A stretch of DNA of 64,000 nt from Pseudorhodoplanes sp. Its GTDB lineage: Bacteria > Pseudomonadota > Alphaproteobacteria > Rhizobiales > Xanthobacteraceae. Below are positions 17,482-25,223 of this stretch, in pieces. Both the position numbers and the translations under genes were made by a program. Position 1 is the stretch's first letter. Every line of letters starts with the position of its first letter. The stretch covers positions 437,678-501,677 of the forward strand of contig JALHOD010000001.1 of the NCBI GenBank assembly GCA_022843165.1, written 5' to 3'. The notes beneath the pieces were generated by a model that was not told where the DNA came from, did not search any database, and was given only the letters and a program-made list of their open reading frames with translations.

Positions 17482-17760
17482 ATGCGACGCAGCATGATTG
17501 CCCTTGCGACCGCCGCAGCATTCGCAGCCGCTGTCACGACATCCGCCACGCCCGCGCGCGCCGATGGCGGAGCCACGGCAGCCTGGATCATCGGCGGCGT
17601 TCTGGTCGGCGGATTGCTGCTCGCCGCCGCCAATCCGCGACCGGGCTATGCCTATTACGGCGGCCCCTACGCCTATGCTCCCTATCCGCGCGGCCCTGTC
17701 TGTTACTGGACCAATTCCTGGGATGGCTGGGACTGGCGCCGTATCCGCGTCTGCTACTGA
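17482..17760 (+). CDS. Secreted Tyr/Gly/Pro-rich small protein, copy 2
   Basis: 92 residues with a signal peptide (MRRSMIALATAAAFAAAVTT, cleavage near ARAD), a hydrophobic Gly-rich segment (AAWIIGGVLVGGLLLAAA), a Tyr/Pro-rich stretch (GYAYYGGPYAYAPYP) and the end CYWTN...WRRIRVCY. It shares layout and C-terminal motif with the gene at 16990. The ribosome binding site is good (GGAG seven bases before the ATG). Its stop overlaps the end of the convergent GST gene by seven bases. Confidence 0.85.
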   Translation: MRRSMIALATAAAFAAAVTTSATPARADGGATAAWIIGGVLVGGLLLAAANPRPGYAYYGGPYAYAPYPRGPVCYWTNSWDGWDWRRIRVCY

Positions 17761-18530
17761 GCAACACCCTTCGCCAAGCGCTCCTTCAGGTGCGGGAAAC
17801 GCTCGGTGAGCAGCGACCCGAAATAATAAGTCGGCTTGAAGGCGGGCTGCGCACGGATGGCCTCATACCAGCGCGCGACCGCCGGCTTGTCCTTCCACAT
17901 ATCGCTCAGGCCGAGATCGTCCATGCGCACGATCGCAGGCATCAGCGAAATATCGGCCAGCGTCGGCGATTTGCCCATCAGCCAGGGGCCGCCGCTTCTG
18001 GCGGTGGCTTCCTCCATCCGTTCATACGTCCGGCGCATCCGGTCGAGAGCTTCGTCCATGTCCTTTTGCGGAAATCCTTTCTGACCCATCCGCAGCATGA
18101 ATTCCTTGCGCAGCGGCTTTGACTCCGCAAAGGCCCGAAATTCCTCCGTGCTCATCGCCTGAAATCGCGGCAGGAATGCGAGATTGAAGGTGGGCACGCG
18201 AACGGCGCCGGCCGGCATCTCGTCGATGAAGCGCATATGGGCGCGCATTTCGGCCCGCTTCGCCGGATCGCGGGGCGTGAAGCTTTCCGGCTCCGGCGCC
18301 ACCTCGTCGAGATATTCGATGATCACCGAGGAATCGATGACCACGGCGCCGTCATGATCGAGCGTCGGCACCACGCCATTGGGATTGAGCTTGAGATAAT
18401 CCGGCTTGAGCTGATCGCCGGCCAGTAGATCGAGCTTCACTTCATCGAACGGAATCTGCTTCGCGTTGAGCACGAACCGCACGCGCTGGCTGCAGGTCGA
18501 TTGCGGCGCATTGTAAAGGGTAATGGGCAT
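17754..18530 (-). CDS. Glutathione S-transferase family protein
   Basis: 258 residues from the ATG at 18530, preceded by GAGAGGAAAGCCAGGAC. The thioredoxin-like N-terminal domain is clear: ITLYNAPQSTCSQRVRFVL with a likely catalytic Ser/Cys near residue 11-13, NPNGVVPTLDHDG, and VIDSSVIIEYLDE for glutathione binding. The helical C-terminal domain ends GGPWLMGKSPTLADISLMP. It probably conjugates or isomerises an aromatic or halogenated compound; the substrate is unknown. It stands alone between unrelated genes and is divergent from the Gfo/Idh/MocA genes. Confidence 0.92.
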   Translation of the reverse strand: MPITLYNAPQSTCSQRVRFVLNAKQIPFDEVKLDLLAGDQLKPDYLKLNPNGVVPTLDHDGAVVIDSSVIIEYLDEVAPEPESFTPRDPAKRAEMRAHMRFIDEMPAGAVRVPTFNLAFLPRFQAMSTEEFRAFAESKPLRKEFMLRMGQKGFPQKDMDEALDRMRRTYERMEEATARSGGPWLMGKSPTLADISLMPAIVRMDDLGLSDMWKDKPAVARWYEAIRAQPAFKPTYYFGSLLTERFPHLKERLAKGVAQ

Positions 18531-18636
18531 GTCCTGGCTTTCCTCTCGCCGTGGCCGGCTTGTTCTTGACGCCGGTCTCGTAACACAGCGGATGGTCGCC
18601 GCCACCCCTTGCCTAAAGCCTTGGCAGATCAGACGT

Positions 18637-18671
18637 CTTTCAGGTTTCGTAATATGCCTTCCCCCTGAAAG
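18637..18671. promoter_or_regulatory. Inverted repeat CTTTCAGG-N19-CCTGAAAG upstream of the Gfo/Idh/MocA operon
   Basis: Perfect eight-base inverted arms in the divergent region between the GST gene and the oxidoreductase operon. A TATAAT occurs downstream at 18712-18717 without a good -35 box. Candidate operator. Confidence 0.35.
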
Positions 18672-18759
18672 CTAATTTGCAGGTTTGCCCCCTCCCGTGG
18701 TCTGCTGGTTTTATAATGGCCGGTAAAAACGGCATGGGCGGACAGGGAGGCTTCAAATC

Positions 18760-19851
18760 GTGCAAGTGGAAGTGGCGGTCATCGGGACCGGCTGGTGCGG
18801 GGGGATCAGGTCGGAAACGCTTTCCCGATCTGCTTTGGTCAAGAAGCTGCATGTCTGCGAAATACGACCCGACCGGCTGAAGGAAATCGCCGCACTCACC
18901 AACGCCGCGACGGCAACGGCCGACTATCAGGATATCATCAGGAATCCCGATATCCGGGTGGTCTATATCTCGACCACGCCCGAACAGACGCATTACCCGA
19001 TTGCGCGCGACTGCCTCAAGGCCGGCAAGCACGTGCTGCTCGAAAAGCCGATCGCGATGGAATTGTTCCAGGCCGACGAGTTGATCGCACTGTCGAAGCG
19101 CAACAACGTGAAATTCACCATCGGCTATTCGCAGCGCTTCAACACAAAATTCGCCTACGCCAAGAAGAAACTGAACGACGGCACGCTCGGCAACCCGGTG
19201 TCGGTGATGGTCAGCCGCCATCTCAGCCGCTCTCTTGGCAAGAAGATCGCCAGCCGCGTGCGGCTGTCGCCGGCCGCAATGGAATCCACTCACGATCTCG
19301 ACATGGTGTTCTGGCTGCTTGAGCCGGCCAAGCCGGTGAGCGTCTATTCGCAGGGCGCCTATGGCTTCATGAAGCCGGTCAACGGTTCCTACGACATCAT
19401 GTGGACCACGGTGAAGATGGATAACGGCGTGCTGGTCGCGATCGGCGGCGGCTGGAATCTGCCGCCAAGCTATCCGAACTACTGCGCGACGTGGATCGAG
19501 ATCACTGGCACCGAAGGCTCGCTGTTCCTCGACGACACCCATCGCGACAACTGGCTGAACACGGTACAGGGCGGCACGCAATATCCGATGTCCACCATGC
19601 CCGGCGAACAGGTCGATCATGTCTTCGCCGGCCAGATGGGGCCGGAAACCTTGCACTTCCTCGAATCCTGCATCCTTGACCGGCCGGTCATGGTCACGCC
19701 GGAAAGCGCGCGCACGGTGATGCAATGCTATCTCGCGGCCGACCTGTCGGCAGAGCGCAATGAGCCGATCGATATTCCGCTGTCCAACGAAGCGCTGGCC
19801 GGTATTGCCGACATGGCCAAGAACAACACCAAGCTGACGGGAGAGGCATGA
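18760..19851 (+). CDS. Gfo/Idh/MocA family oxidoreductase, first of pair
   Basis: 363-residue NAD(P)-dependent oxidoreductase starting at a GTG with GGGAGG upstream. The N-terminal dinucleotide fold begins VEVAVIGTGWCGGIRSE. The family lysine is in LLEKPIAMEL (about 105-114) and the substrate-side His/Asp in STHDLDMVFWLLEP. Members act on sugars, inositols or related polyols and hydroxy compounds. It overlaps the second oxidoreductase by four bases (ATGATG region), and a TctCBA transporter follows, so the substrate may be an acid imported by that system. Confidence 0.92.
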   Translation: MQVEVAVIGTGWCGGIRSETLSRSALVKKLHVCEIRPDRLKEIAALTNAATATADYQDIIRNPDIRVVYISTTPEQTHYPIARDCLKAGKHVLLEKPIAMELFQADELIALSKRNNVKFTIGYSQRFNTKFAYAKKKLNDGTLGNPVSVMVSRHLSRSLGKKIASRVRLSPAAMESTHDLDMVFWLLEPAKPVSVYSQGAYGFMKPVNGSYDIMWTTVKMDNGVLVAIGGGWNLPPSYPNYCATWIEITGTEGSLFLDDTHRDNWLNTVQGGTQYPMSTMPGEQVDHVFAGQMGPETLHFLESCILDRPVMVTPESARTVMQCYLAADLSAERNEPIDIPLSNEALAGIADMAKNNTKLTGEA

Positions 19852-20978
19852 TGAAAAAGCCCGTCAAGAAACTCGGACTTGCCATCATCGGCGCCGGCCG
19901 CGTCGGTTTATTTCGCGGTGAAGTCGCCGCGCGGCATGCCGCCGTCGAATGGATCGGCATTGCCGACATCAAGCCCGACCGCGCCAAACTGGTCGGGGGA
20001 AAATGCGGGGCTGACTTCATCACCACCGATTACCGCGAATTGCTCAAGCGGCCTGAGGTCAACGCCGTCATCATCGCGACCGACGAACATCTGCATGTCG
20101 AGCCGATCATGGCCGCGATCGAGCGCGGGTTGCCGATGCTGATCGAAAAGCCGCTGGCGACCGATCTGGGCGAATCCGCGCGCGTGCTCAAGGCCATTGA
20201 AGCGGCCAAGATCGATGCCGTGGTCGGTTACACCCAGCGCTTCCGGCGCCGCTGGCTCGCGGCCAAGGAAAAGGTCCGCACCAACGCGCTCGGCGACGTC
20301 ACGCTCGTCACCTCGCGCGCCTTCATGAACCGGCTGGTCGCGATTGATAATTATGTCAGGACCGACGACCCCAGCACCATTTCACCGATGGTGATTTCCG
20401 GCACGCACGCCCTCGATATCGTCATGTGGTACATGGAGGCCAAGACGCCGGTCGAGGTCTATGCACGCTCGATCGACAAGGTGCTGGGTCCGACCCATCA
20501 GGGCATCGACGCCACCGCCGGCATGATCATGTTCAGCGACGGCAGCGTCTATCACCTCAACATCTCATGGGCATTGCCGGTGACCTGGCCGGGCGCGGTC
20601 TACAGCCTGGAAGTCGGAATTGTCGGCACCGACGGCGTGCTGACGATCGACGACACCCATCGCGATATCGTGCTCGCGGTGTCCAGGCCGCAAGGCGAGG
20701 GCTATGCGCCCGACCAGAACCGGCTGGTCGATTTCATGGGCAGCTATCCGCCCGGCGACATGGCGCTGGGCGAATTGCGCGGACCCATGCGGGAGGAAAC
20801 CGATTCCTGGCTCAATCGTGTCGCCCTCGGCGTCGCGACGCCGGCGGCAACCGCGGCCGAAGCGCATAATCGGCTGATGCTGACAAAAGCATTGGATCTC
20901 TCGGCGAAGACCAAACAGCCGGTGGCGCTGCCGCTGGAGCCGGAGCGGCTCGAGAGGGAGTGCCGCAAGATCGCGTAA
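19848..20978 (+). CDS. Gfo/Idh/MocA family oxidoreductase, second of pair
   Basis: 376 residues, paralogous to the upstream gene. Motifs: LGLAIIGAGRVGLFRGE, MLIEKPLATDLGE with the catalytic-type lysine (about 97-109), and SGTHALDIVMWYMEA. The overlap with the first gene suggests a coupled pair that may form a hetero-oligomer or catalyse successive steps. The TctC gene follows after 63 bases. Exact substrate is unknown; myo-inositol-like or sugar-acid oxidation is possible. Confidence 0.92.
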   Translation: MMKKPVKKLGLAIIGAGRVGLFRGEVAARHAAVEWIGIADIKPDRAKLVGGKCGADFITTDYRELLKRPEVNAVIIATDEHLHVEPIMAAIERGLPMLIEKPLATDLGESARVLKAIEAAKIDAVVGYTQRFRRRWLAAKEKVRTNALGDVTLVTSRAFMNRLVAIDNYVRTDDPSTISPMVISGTHALDIVMWYMEAKTPVEVYARSIDKVLGPTHQGIDATAGMIMFSDGSVYHLNISWALPVTWPGAVYSLEVGIVGTDGVLTIDDTHRDIVLAVSRPQGEGYAPDQNRLVDFMGSYPPGDMALGELRGPMREETDSWLNRVALGVATPAATAAEAHNRLMLTKALDLSAKTKQPVALPLEPERLERECRKIA

Positions 20979-21041
20979 TGTTATCAATCGAAACGTCCGG
21001 CACTTAAAAACAAAAAGCCGGTTGCATTCAGGGAGGGCAAC

Positions 21042-22031
21042 ATGAAGACCAAACAACTGATCCCGTTGCTGGGAGCGCTGACCGCCGTCGTGATGGCGGC
21101 AACCGGTCCGGCCGCGGGGCAGGCCAATTATCCAAATCAGCCGATCCGCGTGATCGTGCCATTCGCACCCGGCGGCGCGTCGGATTTCGTCGCGCGGCTG
21201 ATCCAGCCCGGCATGTCGCAGTTTCTCGGCCAGCAGGTGGTGCTCGAGAATCGCGCCGGCGCAGCCGGCAATGTCGGGATGGACGTCGCGGCACGCGCAG
21301 CGCCCGACGGCTACACCATCTTTCTCGGCAATGTCGGCACCATCTCGATCAATCCGAGCCTCTATCCCGAGCTGACGGTCAAGCCGGAAAAGGATTTCAT
21401 CCCGATTTCGATCGTGGCCGACACACCCGGCATCCTGATCGCGGGCACCAAATTTCCGCCCAACAATGCCAAAGAACTGGTCGACTACGCCAAGGCGCGG
21501 CAAGGCAAGGTCAACTTCGCCTCACCCGGCAGCGGCAGCCTGAACCGGCTGGAAATGGAAATCTTCCGCATGAATGCCGGTCTCGACATGAATCACGTGC
21601 CTTACAAGGGCGGTGCCGGTCCGGCCGTCGCCGACATCATCGGCGGCCATGTGGAACTGATGTTCACCACCATCTCGTCCGCGATCCAGCATGTGAAGGG
21701 CGGCCGGCTGAAAGCGCTCGGCGTCACCATGAAGGAACGCGTGCCGGCCATGCCGGACGTGCCGACCATGCTGGAGCAGGGCTTCCCGGCCAATGTCAGT
21801 TCGTCATGGCAGGGCGTGCTGGTGCCGGCCGGCACGCCGCGGCCGGTGATCGACAAGGTCCATGCCGCACTGAAAGAAGCGCTGTCGGATCCAAAGGTTG
21901 TCGCGCGCATGGCCGAAGCCGGCGTCATTGCAACGACCAACAAGACGCCGGAGGAGTTCAAGGCCTATCTCGCCGAGGATGCCAAGAAATGGGCCGATGT
22001 CATCAAGAAAACCGGCGCCAAACCGGAGTGA
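21042..22031 (+). CDS. TctC/Bug family periplasmic binding protein
   Basis: 329 residues with a signal peptide (MKTKQLIPLLGALTAVVMAA, cleavage near GQAN). Bug-family features follow: YPNQPIRVIVPFAPGGASDFVAR, ENRAGAAGNVG, APDGYTIFLGN, VPYKGGAGPAVADIIGG. It is the receptor for the TctBA pair directly downstream, giving a complete tripartite tricarboxylate transporter. A strong ribosome binding site (GGGAGGG) precedes the ATG. A hairpin after the gene probably sets its level above that of TctBA. Confidence 0.95.
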   Translation: MKTKQLIPLLGALTAVVMAATGPAAGQANYPNQPIRVIVPFAPGGASDFVARLIQPGMSQFLGQQVVLENRAGAAGNVGMDVAARAAPDGYTIFLGNVGTISINPSLYPELTVKPEKDFIPISIVADTPGILIAGTKFPPNNAKELVDYAKARQGKVNFASPGSGSLNRLEMEIFRMNAGLDMNHVPYKGGAGPAVADIIGGHVELMFTTISSAIQHVKGGRLKALGVTMKERVPAMPDVPTMLEQGFPANVSSSWQGVLVPAGTPRPVIDKVHAALKEALSDPKVVARMAEAGVIATTNKTPEEFKAYLAEDAKKWADVIKKTGAKPE

Positions 22032-22044
22032 GATGAGCCTCATC

Positions 22045-22077
22045 AATCCGGGCCGCGCGAACCGTGCGGCCCGGATT
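22045..22077. terminator. Hairpin between tctC and tctB
   Basis: Perfect 12-bp stem (AATCCGGGCCGC and GCGGCCCGGATT) with a nine-base loop and no T-run. It fits an intercistronic stabiliser or partial stop that favours the binding-protein message. Confidence 0.55.
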
Positions 22078-22094
22078 AGACGGCGGATAGCATC

Positions 22095-22538
22095 ATGAAA
22101 TTGCGATTGTCGACCGACCTGGTCACAGGGCTTCTTTTCACCGCACTCGGCGCCTTCGCGATCATCTACGGGTCGCGCTATCCGCTGGGGACGGCCGCCC
22201 GCATGGGGCCGGGCTATTTCCCGTTCGTGATCAGCGTGTCATTGACGCTGATCGGCCTCGTACTGGTGATCCGCTCGTTCTTCATCGACGGCGAGAAACT
22301 CGGCGTCATCGGTTGGCGGCCCCTGCTGTTCGTTCTCGCCGGCACATTGGCCTTTGGTATTTTCATTGACCGGCTCGGATTGCTGGTCGCGGGCATCCTT
22401 CTTATTGTCGCCGCCCGCTGCGCCGACCGCGATTTCAAACTGGTCGAAACGCTTGTGCTCGCGGCCACGCTTGTGGCGCTGACGGGCGCGGTGTTCATCT
22501 ACGGCCTCAGCCTGCCGATCAAGATGATCCGGTTCTAG
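22095..22538 (+). CDS. tctB: Tripartite tricarboxylate transporter small membrane subunit TctB
   Basis: 147 residues with four hydrophobic helices. The family start is visible (TDLVTGLLFTALGAFAIIYG) with RMGPGYFPFVISVSLTLIG near residues 37-55, the standard TctB signature. It pairs with TctA (22549) and the receptor upstream. The gap to tctA is ten bases. Confidence 0.93.
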   Translation: MKLRLSTDLVTGLLFTALGAFAIIYGSRYPLGTAARMGPGYFPFVISVSLTLIGLVLVIRSFFIDGEKLGVIGWRPLLFVLAGTLAFGIFIDRLGLLVAGILLIVAARCADRDFKLVETLVLAATLVALTGAVFIYGLSLPIKMIRF

Positions 22539-22548
22539 CGAGACATTC

Positions 22549-24057
22549 ATGGATCTCTTCAACGATCTCGCGCTCGGATTTTCCGTCGCCTTGGTGCCGG
22601 TCAACCTGCTGTACGGCTTTCTTGGCGTTTTGCTCGGAACCATGATCGGCGTCCTGCCGGGCCTGGGGCCGGTCGCCACGATCTCGATCCTGTTGCCCTT
22701 CACATTCGGACTGCAGCCGCAGGCGGCTCTGATCATGCTTGCCGGGATCTATTACGGTGCGCAATATGGCGGCTCCACCACCGCGATCCTGGTCAACCTT
22801 CCGGGCGAATCCTCCTCGGTCATCACCGCCATCGACGGCAACCAGATGGCGCGCAAGGGCCAGGCCGGGCTGGCGCTGGCCACCGCCGCGCTGGCCTCCT
22901 TTCTCGCAGGTACATTCGCCACCTTGGTCATTGCGCTCGCTGCGCCGACCTTGGCGGAGGTCGCGCTGCAATTCGGTCCGGCCGATTATTTCTCGCTCAT
23001 GGTGTTCGGTCTGGTCGCCGCGGTCATTCTCGCACATGGCTCGGTGCTGAAAGCGATCGGCATGATCGTTGCCGGCATGCTGCTCGGCACCGTCGGCATC
23101 GACGTAAATACCAGCGTGCCGCGCTTCACGTTCGGAATCCCGCAATTCGGCGACGGCATGGATTTCGCCGTGATCGCCATGGGTATTTTCGGCATCGGCG
23201 AGACCATCGTTAATCTGGAACGCACCGGCGCCACCCGCGTCTATATGCAGAAGATCAAGAGCTTGTGGCCAAGCCTGCAAGATCTGCGCGCCATGCTTCC
23301 GCCGGCCATTCGCGGAACCCTGCTCGGCTCCGCGCTGGGTGTCCTGCCAGGCGGCGGGCCGGTGCTGGCGTCGTTCTCGGCTTACGTACTGGAGAAAAAG
23401 CTATCACGGCATCCGGAAAATTTCGGCAAGGGCGCGATCGAAGGCGTGGCTGGGCCGGAGGCCGCCAATAACGGCGCGGCGCAAACCTCATTCATCCCGC
23501 TGCTGACGCTGGGGCTACCATCGAATGCAGTGATGGCGCTGATGATCGGCGCGCTGATGATGCAGGGCCTGCATCCCGGGCCGCAGCTCATGCGCGACAA
23601 GCCAGAACTGTTCTGGGGCCTGGTCGCCAGCATGTGGACCGGCAACCTGATGCTGGTGATTCTCAATCTCCCGCTGGTCGGCATGTGGGCGAAGATGCTG
23701 ACCATGCCGTATCGCTTTCTCTATCCAGCCATTCTCATCATCTGCTGCGTCGGCGTTTACAGCATCAACAACAGCGCGCTCGATGTCCTGATCGCCGCCC
23801 TGTTCGGATTTGTCGGCTATCTGCTGTATCGTCTGCAATGCGAACCGGCTCCGCTGCTGCTCGGTTTCATTCTGGGACCGCTGATCGAGGAAAACCTGCG
23901 GCGCGCGCTGGTGATTTCGCACGGCGATCCGCTGGTGCTGGTGCAGCGGCCGATCAGCCTGACATTCCTGGCGCTGACCGCGGTGCTGGTGGTGGTGCTG
24001 TGTGCGCCGATGATCCGCTCTACCCGGGACAAGGTCTTTGCCGAGGAAAGCAGTTAA
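22549..24057 (+). CDS. tctA: Tripartite tricarboxylate transporter large membrane subunit TctA
   Basis: 502 residues, the usual TctA length with about 12 hydrophobic segments. Signature stretches are GVLPGLGPVATISILLP (about 32-50), GIYYGAQYGGSTTAILVNLP (about 66-85) and the matching second-half repeat GVLPGGGPVLASFSAYVLE. It is the main channel of a proton/sodium-driven carboxylate importer with TctB and TctC. A perfect hairpin follows its stop. The solo TctC at 14438 might also use this pair. Confidence 0.95.
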   Translation: MDLFNDLALGFSVALVPVNLLYGFLGVLLGTMIGVLPGLGPVATISILLPFTFGLQPQAALIMLAGIYYGAQYGGSTTAILVNLPGESSSVITAIDGNQMARKGQAGLALATAALASFLAGTFATLVIALAAPTLAEVALQFGPADYFSLMVFGLVAAVILAHGSVLKAIGMIVAGMLLGTVGIDVNTSVPRFTFGIPQFGDGMDFAVIAMGIFGIGETIVNLERTGATRVYMQKIKSLWPSLQDLRAMLPPAIRGTLLGSALGVLPGGGPVLASFSAYVLEKKLSRHPENFGKGAIEGVAGPEAANNGAAQTSFIPLLTLGLPSNAVMALMIGALMMQGLHPGPQLMRDKPELFWGLVASMWTGNLMLVILNLPLVGMWAKMLTMPYRFLYPAILIICCVGVYSINNSALDVLIAALFGFVGYLLYRLQCEPAPLLLGFILGPLIEENLRRALVISHGDPLVLVQRPISLTFLALTAVLVVVLCAPMIRSTRDKVFAEESS

Positions 24058-24079
24058 GCGCGCGGCTTCAGCCGCGCGC
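24058..24079. terminator. Perfect 9-bp hairpin between convergent tctA and amidohydrolase genes
   Basis: Arms GCGCGCGGC and GCCGCGCGC around TTCA, directly after the tctA stop and overlapping the amidohydrolase stop. There is no clear T-run on either strand. It probably works as a bidirectional end of transcription. Confidence 0.5.
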
Positions 24080-25072
24080 ACCGTTCAGCAACGCCAGAGC
24101 GCGGGCGCCGAGAATTGCGGTCTGGTCGCTGTCCGGAATTGGCAGTGCGCGCACCCGCTGGACGCCATCATAGATGCCCATGTCGTAGGGGTAATCGCTG
24201 CCGAGAAGAACACGCGACGCCCCCGCGGTCTTGATCAGAAATTCCAGAGAAGCATCGGAATGCGTGATGGTGTCGTAGAGAAAACGCGACAGATCGGGTT
24301 CCGGCGAATGTTTCAGGATGACCTGCGGCTCCGGTCGCACCTTCCAGCCATGCGCCCAGCGACCGGCCTGATACGGCACGAATCCGCCGCCATGCGCGAG
24401 ACAGATCTTCAGATCCGGATGCCGGTCGAGCACGCCGCCAAACACCAGCGACGCCGCCGCGATCGTAGTGTCCACCGGATTGCCGATCAAGTTCACAAGA
24501 TAATAGGACTTCAGCCGCTCCGCACCCGCCACTCCGACCGGATGGATGAAGATGAAGGCGCCCAGTTCCGCGGCGGCGGCCCACAGCGGCTCCAGTGCGG
24601 GATCGTCGAGATTTTTCCCGTTGACGTTGGACCCGATCATCGCTCCGCGCAGGCCCTTGTCGCGCATGGCGCGCTTCAGTTCGGCCGCCGCTCTGTCCGG
24701 CGCCTGCATCGGCAACGTCGCGATTCCCATGAAGCGATCGGGATAAGTCGTCACCAGGGACGCGATCTGGTCGTTCTGCAACGCAGCGGTCGCCGCGGCC
24801 AGCCCGGCATCCTGATTGTAAAGATAGGTCTGGGGAGTCCCCGACAGGACCTGCATACCGATTCCGGTCGCATCCATATCCTTCAGACGCCGGTCGTTGT
24901 CGAAACCGCCGCGCGGGAACGGCTTGTAGGCCACGCCGGCCACTTCCAGCACGGCCGATTCGGCATCCACCGGCTGCAGCTTCAATCCGATGGAGGGCGC
25001 CTCTTTCTGCAAAAGGCGGATCGTGTCCTCGGCCAGGATATGTGTGTGGACGTCGATGATCGGCGAAGCCAT
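24068..25072 (-). CDS. Amidohydrolase family protein (ACMSD-like metal-dependent hydrolase/decarboxylase)
   Basis: 334 residues from the ATG at 25072, which has GGGAGGGGG just upstream; an extra seven upstream codons are open. Metal ligands of the amidohydrolase-2 family are seen: DVHTH near the start, AHGGGFVPY in the second half, and GSDYPYDMG with the late Asp. This fits the ACMSD/gamma-resorcylate-decarboxylase-like group, which hydrolyses or decarboxylates aromatic and dicarboxylic acids. It is convergent with tctA. The substrate is unknown. Confidence 0.9.
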   Translation of the reverse strand: MASPIIDVHTHILAEDTIRLLQKEAPSIGLKLQPVDAESAVLEVAGVAYKPFPRGGFDNDRRLKDMDATGIGMQVLSGTPQTYLYNQDAGLAAATAALQNDQIASLVTTYPDRFMGIATLPMQAPDRAAAELKRAMRDKGLRGAMIGSNVNGKNLDDPALEPLWAAAAELGAFIFIHPVGVAGAERLKSYYLVNLIGNPVDTTIAAASLVFGGVLDRHPDLKICLAHGGGFVPYQAGRWAHGWKVRPEPQVILKHSPEPDLSRFLYDTITHSDASLEFLIKTAGASRVLLGSDYPYDMGIYDGVQRVRALPIPDSDQTAILGARALALLNGARG

Positions 25073-25223
25073 GCCCCCTCCCGAAAAATTCAAAGCCGCC
25101 CTGGCGGCCGCGCTCTCCGGCGCATAGCTGCCATACCGGAAAACTCAAGCATATCAAAACTGTTCGCGGCGCGGCTTTGCGCTATAAGCCCTCTTCCAAA
25201 CCTGCAATGAAGCGGACCTTCCC

